64,000 bases of DNA, taken from assembly GCA_003210775.1 (NCBI GenBank), contig QCUI01000003.1, forward strand, positions 17,725-81,724, in the 5' to 3' direction. The notes beneath the pieces were generated by a model. That model saw only the letters and a program-made list of their open reading frames with translations. It searched no databases and was not told the origin of the DNA. Position 1 is the stretch's first letter. Each line of letters starts with the position of its first letter. The position numbers and the translations under genes were made by a program. This DNA is from Synechococcus sp. AG-679-A04. GTDB lineage: Bacteria; Cyanobacteriota; Cyanobacteriia; PCC-6307; Cyanobiaceae. Of this stretch, positions 62,373-64,000 are shown piece after piece.

Positions 62373-64000
62373 TCAACGCACAAAAAGCATTTCCCGATAA
62401 GAAGGCAAAGGCCACTGGTCATCATCGACCAGATTCTCAAGCTGATCAACAGCATCACGCAGCTGCAGCAGCCTCGGCAAGAGCACACCAGCACAGTGGT
62501 GCATCGAGGCAGCAGTGTCTCCGTTGTGGGTCTGGTGTAATTCACTCTCAAGCGCTTCGGCATGGTCACCCATTCGCCGATGAAGATCTGCCAACTGATG
62601 AAGGGCGCTGTGATCCACATTCACACCGAGTGATTGCTGCTGCTGCAAGCTGGTGGCCATTGAGCCCAGATGGTTCTGGACAGCAGGACTGATCTGCGTT
62701 CGAACCATGGACAGCGCCACGCGCGCCTCCACCTCGATAGCAAGCACGTATTGCTCTCCATAGACCTCATAACGACTATCGAGCTCGACAGGACTGATCA
62801 CGGAGTGGCGCTCAAATAGATCGCGCACCTCTTGCCGTTGAAGAACAGGGAGGGCTTCTGCTGTATTGCGCAGATTCTCCAAGCCACGCTCTTCGGTGGC
62901 TTCGCGGTGCCAGGCGTCGGAATAACCGTCACCTCCGAAAACAGCGGAACCATGCTGATCTATCACTTGCTTGATCACAGACGCCGCGGCCTGCTCAAGC
63001 GTCTGACCGTCTCCCATTTCTGCCTCCAAGCGGTTACACATCCACTCCAGGGAGTCGGCCAACACGGTGTTCATCGCCACCAGCGGACCTGCAACCGACT
63101 GCCCGGAACCCACTGCACGGAACTCAAAACGGTTACCTGTGAATGCAAACGGCGAGGTTCGATTGCGATCACCCGCATCCTTGGGGAATTCCGGGAGTGA
63201 ATCGACACCGATGCGCATCACTCCACCGCTGGAGCTGTCCCTGGATTCCCCTCGCTGAATCTGCTGAAACACCTGCTCGAGCTGTTGACCCAAGTAGACA
63301 GAAATAATCGCTGGTGGTGCTTCATTGGCACCCAGGCGATGGTCATTACCGGCAGTGGCGACAACCGCTCTCAGTAAAGGGCCATTGCAGTGGACTCCAC
63401 GGATCACAGCGGCGCAAAACAGGAGAAACTGAAGGTTGTCATGGGGCGTCTTGCCTGGGTCAAGCAGATTTCCCTGGGTGCTGTTGCCCACCGACCAGTT
63501 CACGTGCTTCCCGGAGCCGTTGATTCCGGCGAATGGCTTTTCGTGGAGAAGGCAGCTGAATCCATGCCGCTTGGCGGTACTGCGCAGCACCGTCATGATC
63601 AGCTGCTGGTGATCCGTGGCGACGTTGGCGGCCTCGTGAACCGGCGCGATCTCAAACTGACCCGGAGCCACCTCGTTGTGTCGGGTTTTAGCAGGAATTC
63701 CAAGTCGATACAGCTGCTTCTCCACGTCCTGCATGAACACCTGAACCCGCTCAGGGATGGCGCCGAAATAGTGGTCATCGAATTGCTGGCCTTTGGGGGA
63801 TGGCGCACCGAACAGTGTGCGACCCGCTAACAGCAGATCAGGCCTGAGGGTTGCAAATTGAGTATCAACCAGGAAGTATTCCTGCTCCGCACCACATGAA
63901 CTGTTGACCGGGGCCACCGTCTGATTTCCGAGCAGTTGCAACAGGCGTTGGGCCTGTTGATTCATGGCAGCGTTAGATCGCAACAAGGGCGTCTTTTTAT
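62373..64000 (-). CDS. glnN: Glutamine synthetase type III (5' end beyond window)
   Basis: Forms glutamine from glutamate, ammonium and ATP. The visible about 540 residues include the core motifs of GSIII: '[11 protein letters not shown]' (metal ligands), '[32 protein letters not shown]', '[22 protein letters not shown]' and the '[23 protein letters not shown]' region with substrate arginines. No stop separates it from the right edge, and GSIII proteins are about 720 residues, so roughly 180 N-terminal residues lie beyond 64000. Confidence 0.93.
   Translation of the reverse strand, partial: KKTPLLRSNAAMNQQAQRLLQLLGNQTVAPVNSSCGAEQEYFLVDTQFATLRPDLLLAGRTLFGAPSPKGQQFDDHYFGAIPERVQVFMQDVEKQLYRLGIPAKTRHNEVAPGQFEIAPVHEAANVATDHQQLIMTVLRSTAKRHGFSCLLHEKPFAGINGSGKHVNWSVGNSTQGNLLDPGKTPHDNLQFLLFCAAVIRGVHCNGPLLRAVVATAGNDHRLGANEAPPAIISVYLGQQLEQVFQQIQRGESRDSSSGGVMRIGVDSLPEFPKDAGDRNRTSPFAFTGNRFEFRAVGSGQSVAGPLVAMNTVLADSLEWMCNRLEAEMGDGQTLEQAAASVIKQVIDQHGSAVFGGDGYSDAWHREATEERGLENLRNTAEALPVLQRQEVRDLFERHSVISPVELDSRYEVYGEQYVLAIEVEARVALSMVRTQISPAVQNHLGSMATSLQQQQSLGVNVDHSALHQLADLHRRMGDHAEALESELHQTHNGDTAASMHHCAGVLLPRLLQLRDAVDQLENLVDDDQWPLPSYREMLFVR

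Overview
The window reads as chromosome of a marine picocyanobacterium of the Synechococcus (subcluster 5.1)/Cyanobium type. Supporting genes are the H subunit of magnesium chelatase (chlH), a high-light-inducible protein, a porin with an SLH domain, a CGLD27 protein, many short genes of cyanobacteria-restricted DUF families (DUF3288, DUF3038/DUF4335, DUF2949, DUF3318, DUF3386, DUF6447), and a dense layout with few terminators. The strain cannot be named from the sequence alone.

Layout. 1-7.0 kb: the start of a secreted alpha/beta hydrolase, then a leftward carbon/tetrapyrrole block (glpX, hemA, glgC, gnd, pgl, CIA30). It links Calvin-cycle bisphosphatase, glycogen synthesis, the oxidative pentose phosphate pathway and the first committed step of tetrapyrrole synthesis. 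rpe diverges from it. 8.0-10.2 kb: DUF3288 and a large porin whose leader carries a likely Yfr1 sRNA target. 10.3-16.4 kb: an A+T-rich accessory stretch with a TM2 protein, feoAB ferrous iron uptake, an orphan ParA-type ATPase and several tiny genes. 16.4-20.6 kb: a response regulator, histidine kinase and polyphosphate kinase 2 in one direction, with an EF-hand secreted protein divergent. 20.8-32.3 kb: housekeeping (DUF4335/DUF3038, apt, UbiH-like hydroxylase, hli, dapB, chlH, folP, tpiA). 32.3-45.4 kb: an ABC exporter, Na+/alanine symporter, carB, rsfS cluster, asparaginase, initiator tRNA, MscS channel and GMC oxidoreductase. 45.4-56.1 kb: a long-form CbiX chelatase with a His/Asp repeat, an FAD oxidoreductase, a SulP transporter, a complete polar amino-acid ABC importer operon with an inserted DUF308 gene, and an AEC transporter. 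56.1-61.7 kb: AlkB-like protein, a lone zinc-ribbon protein, and an A+T-rich island dominated by a roughly 1,020-residue unfamiliar protein gene broken at a run of nine G/C. 61.7-64 kb: an EcsC/DUF697-like protein and most of a type III glutamine synthetase that runs off the right edge.

The best leads for something undescribed are the large broken gene at 57.7-60.7 kb, whose frame would be restored by losing one base of its homopolymer (possible phase variation), and the small unassigned genes of the 10-16 kb region. Nitrogen acquisition is well represented (amino-acid importer, alanine symporter, asparaginase, GSIII). No phage, transposase or CRISPR array was seen.
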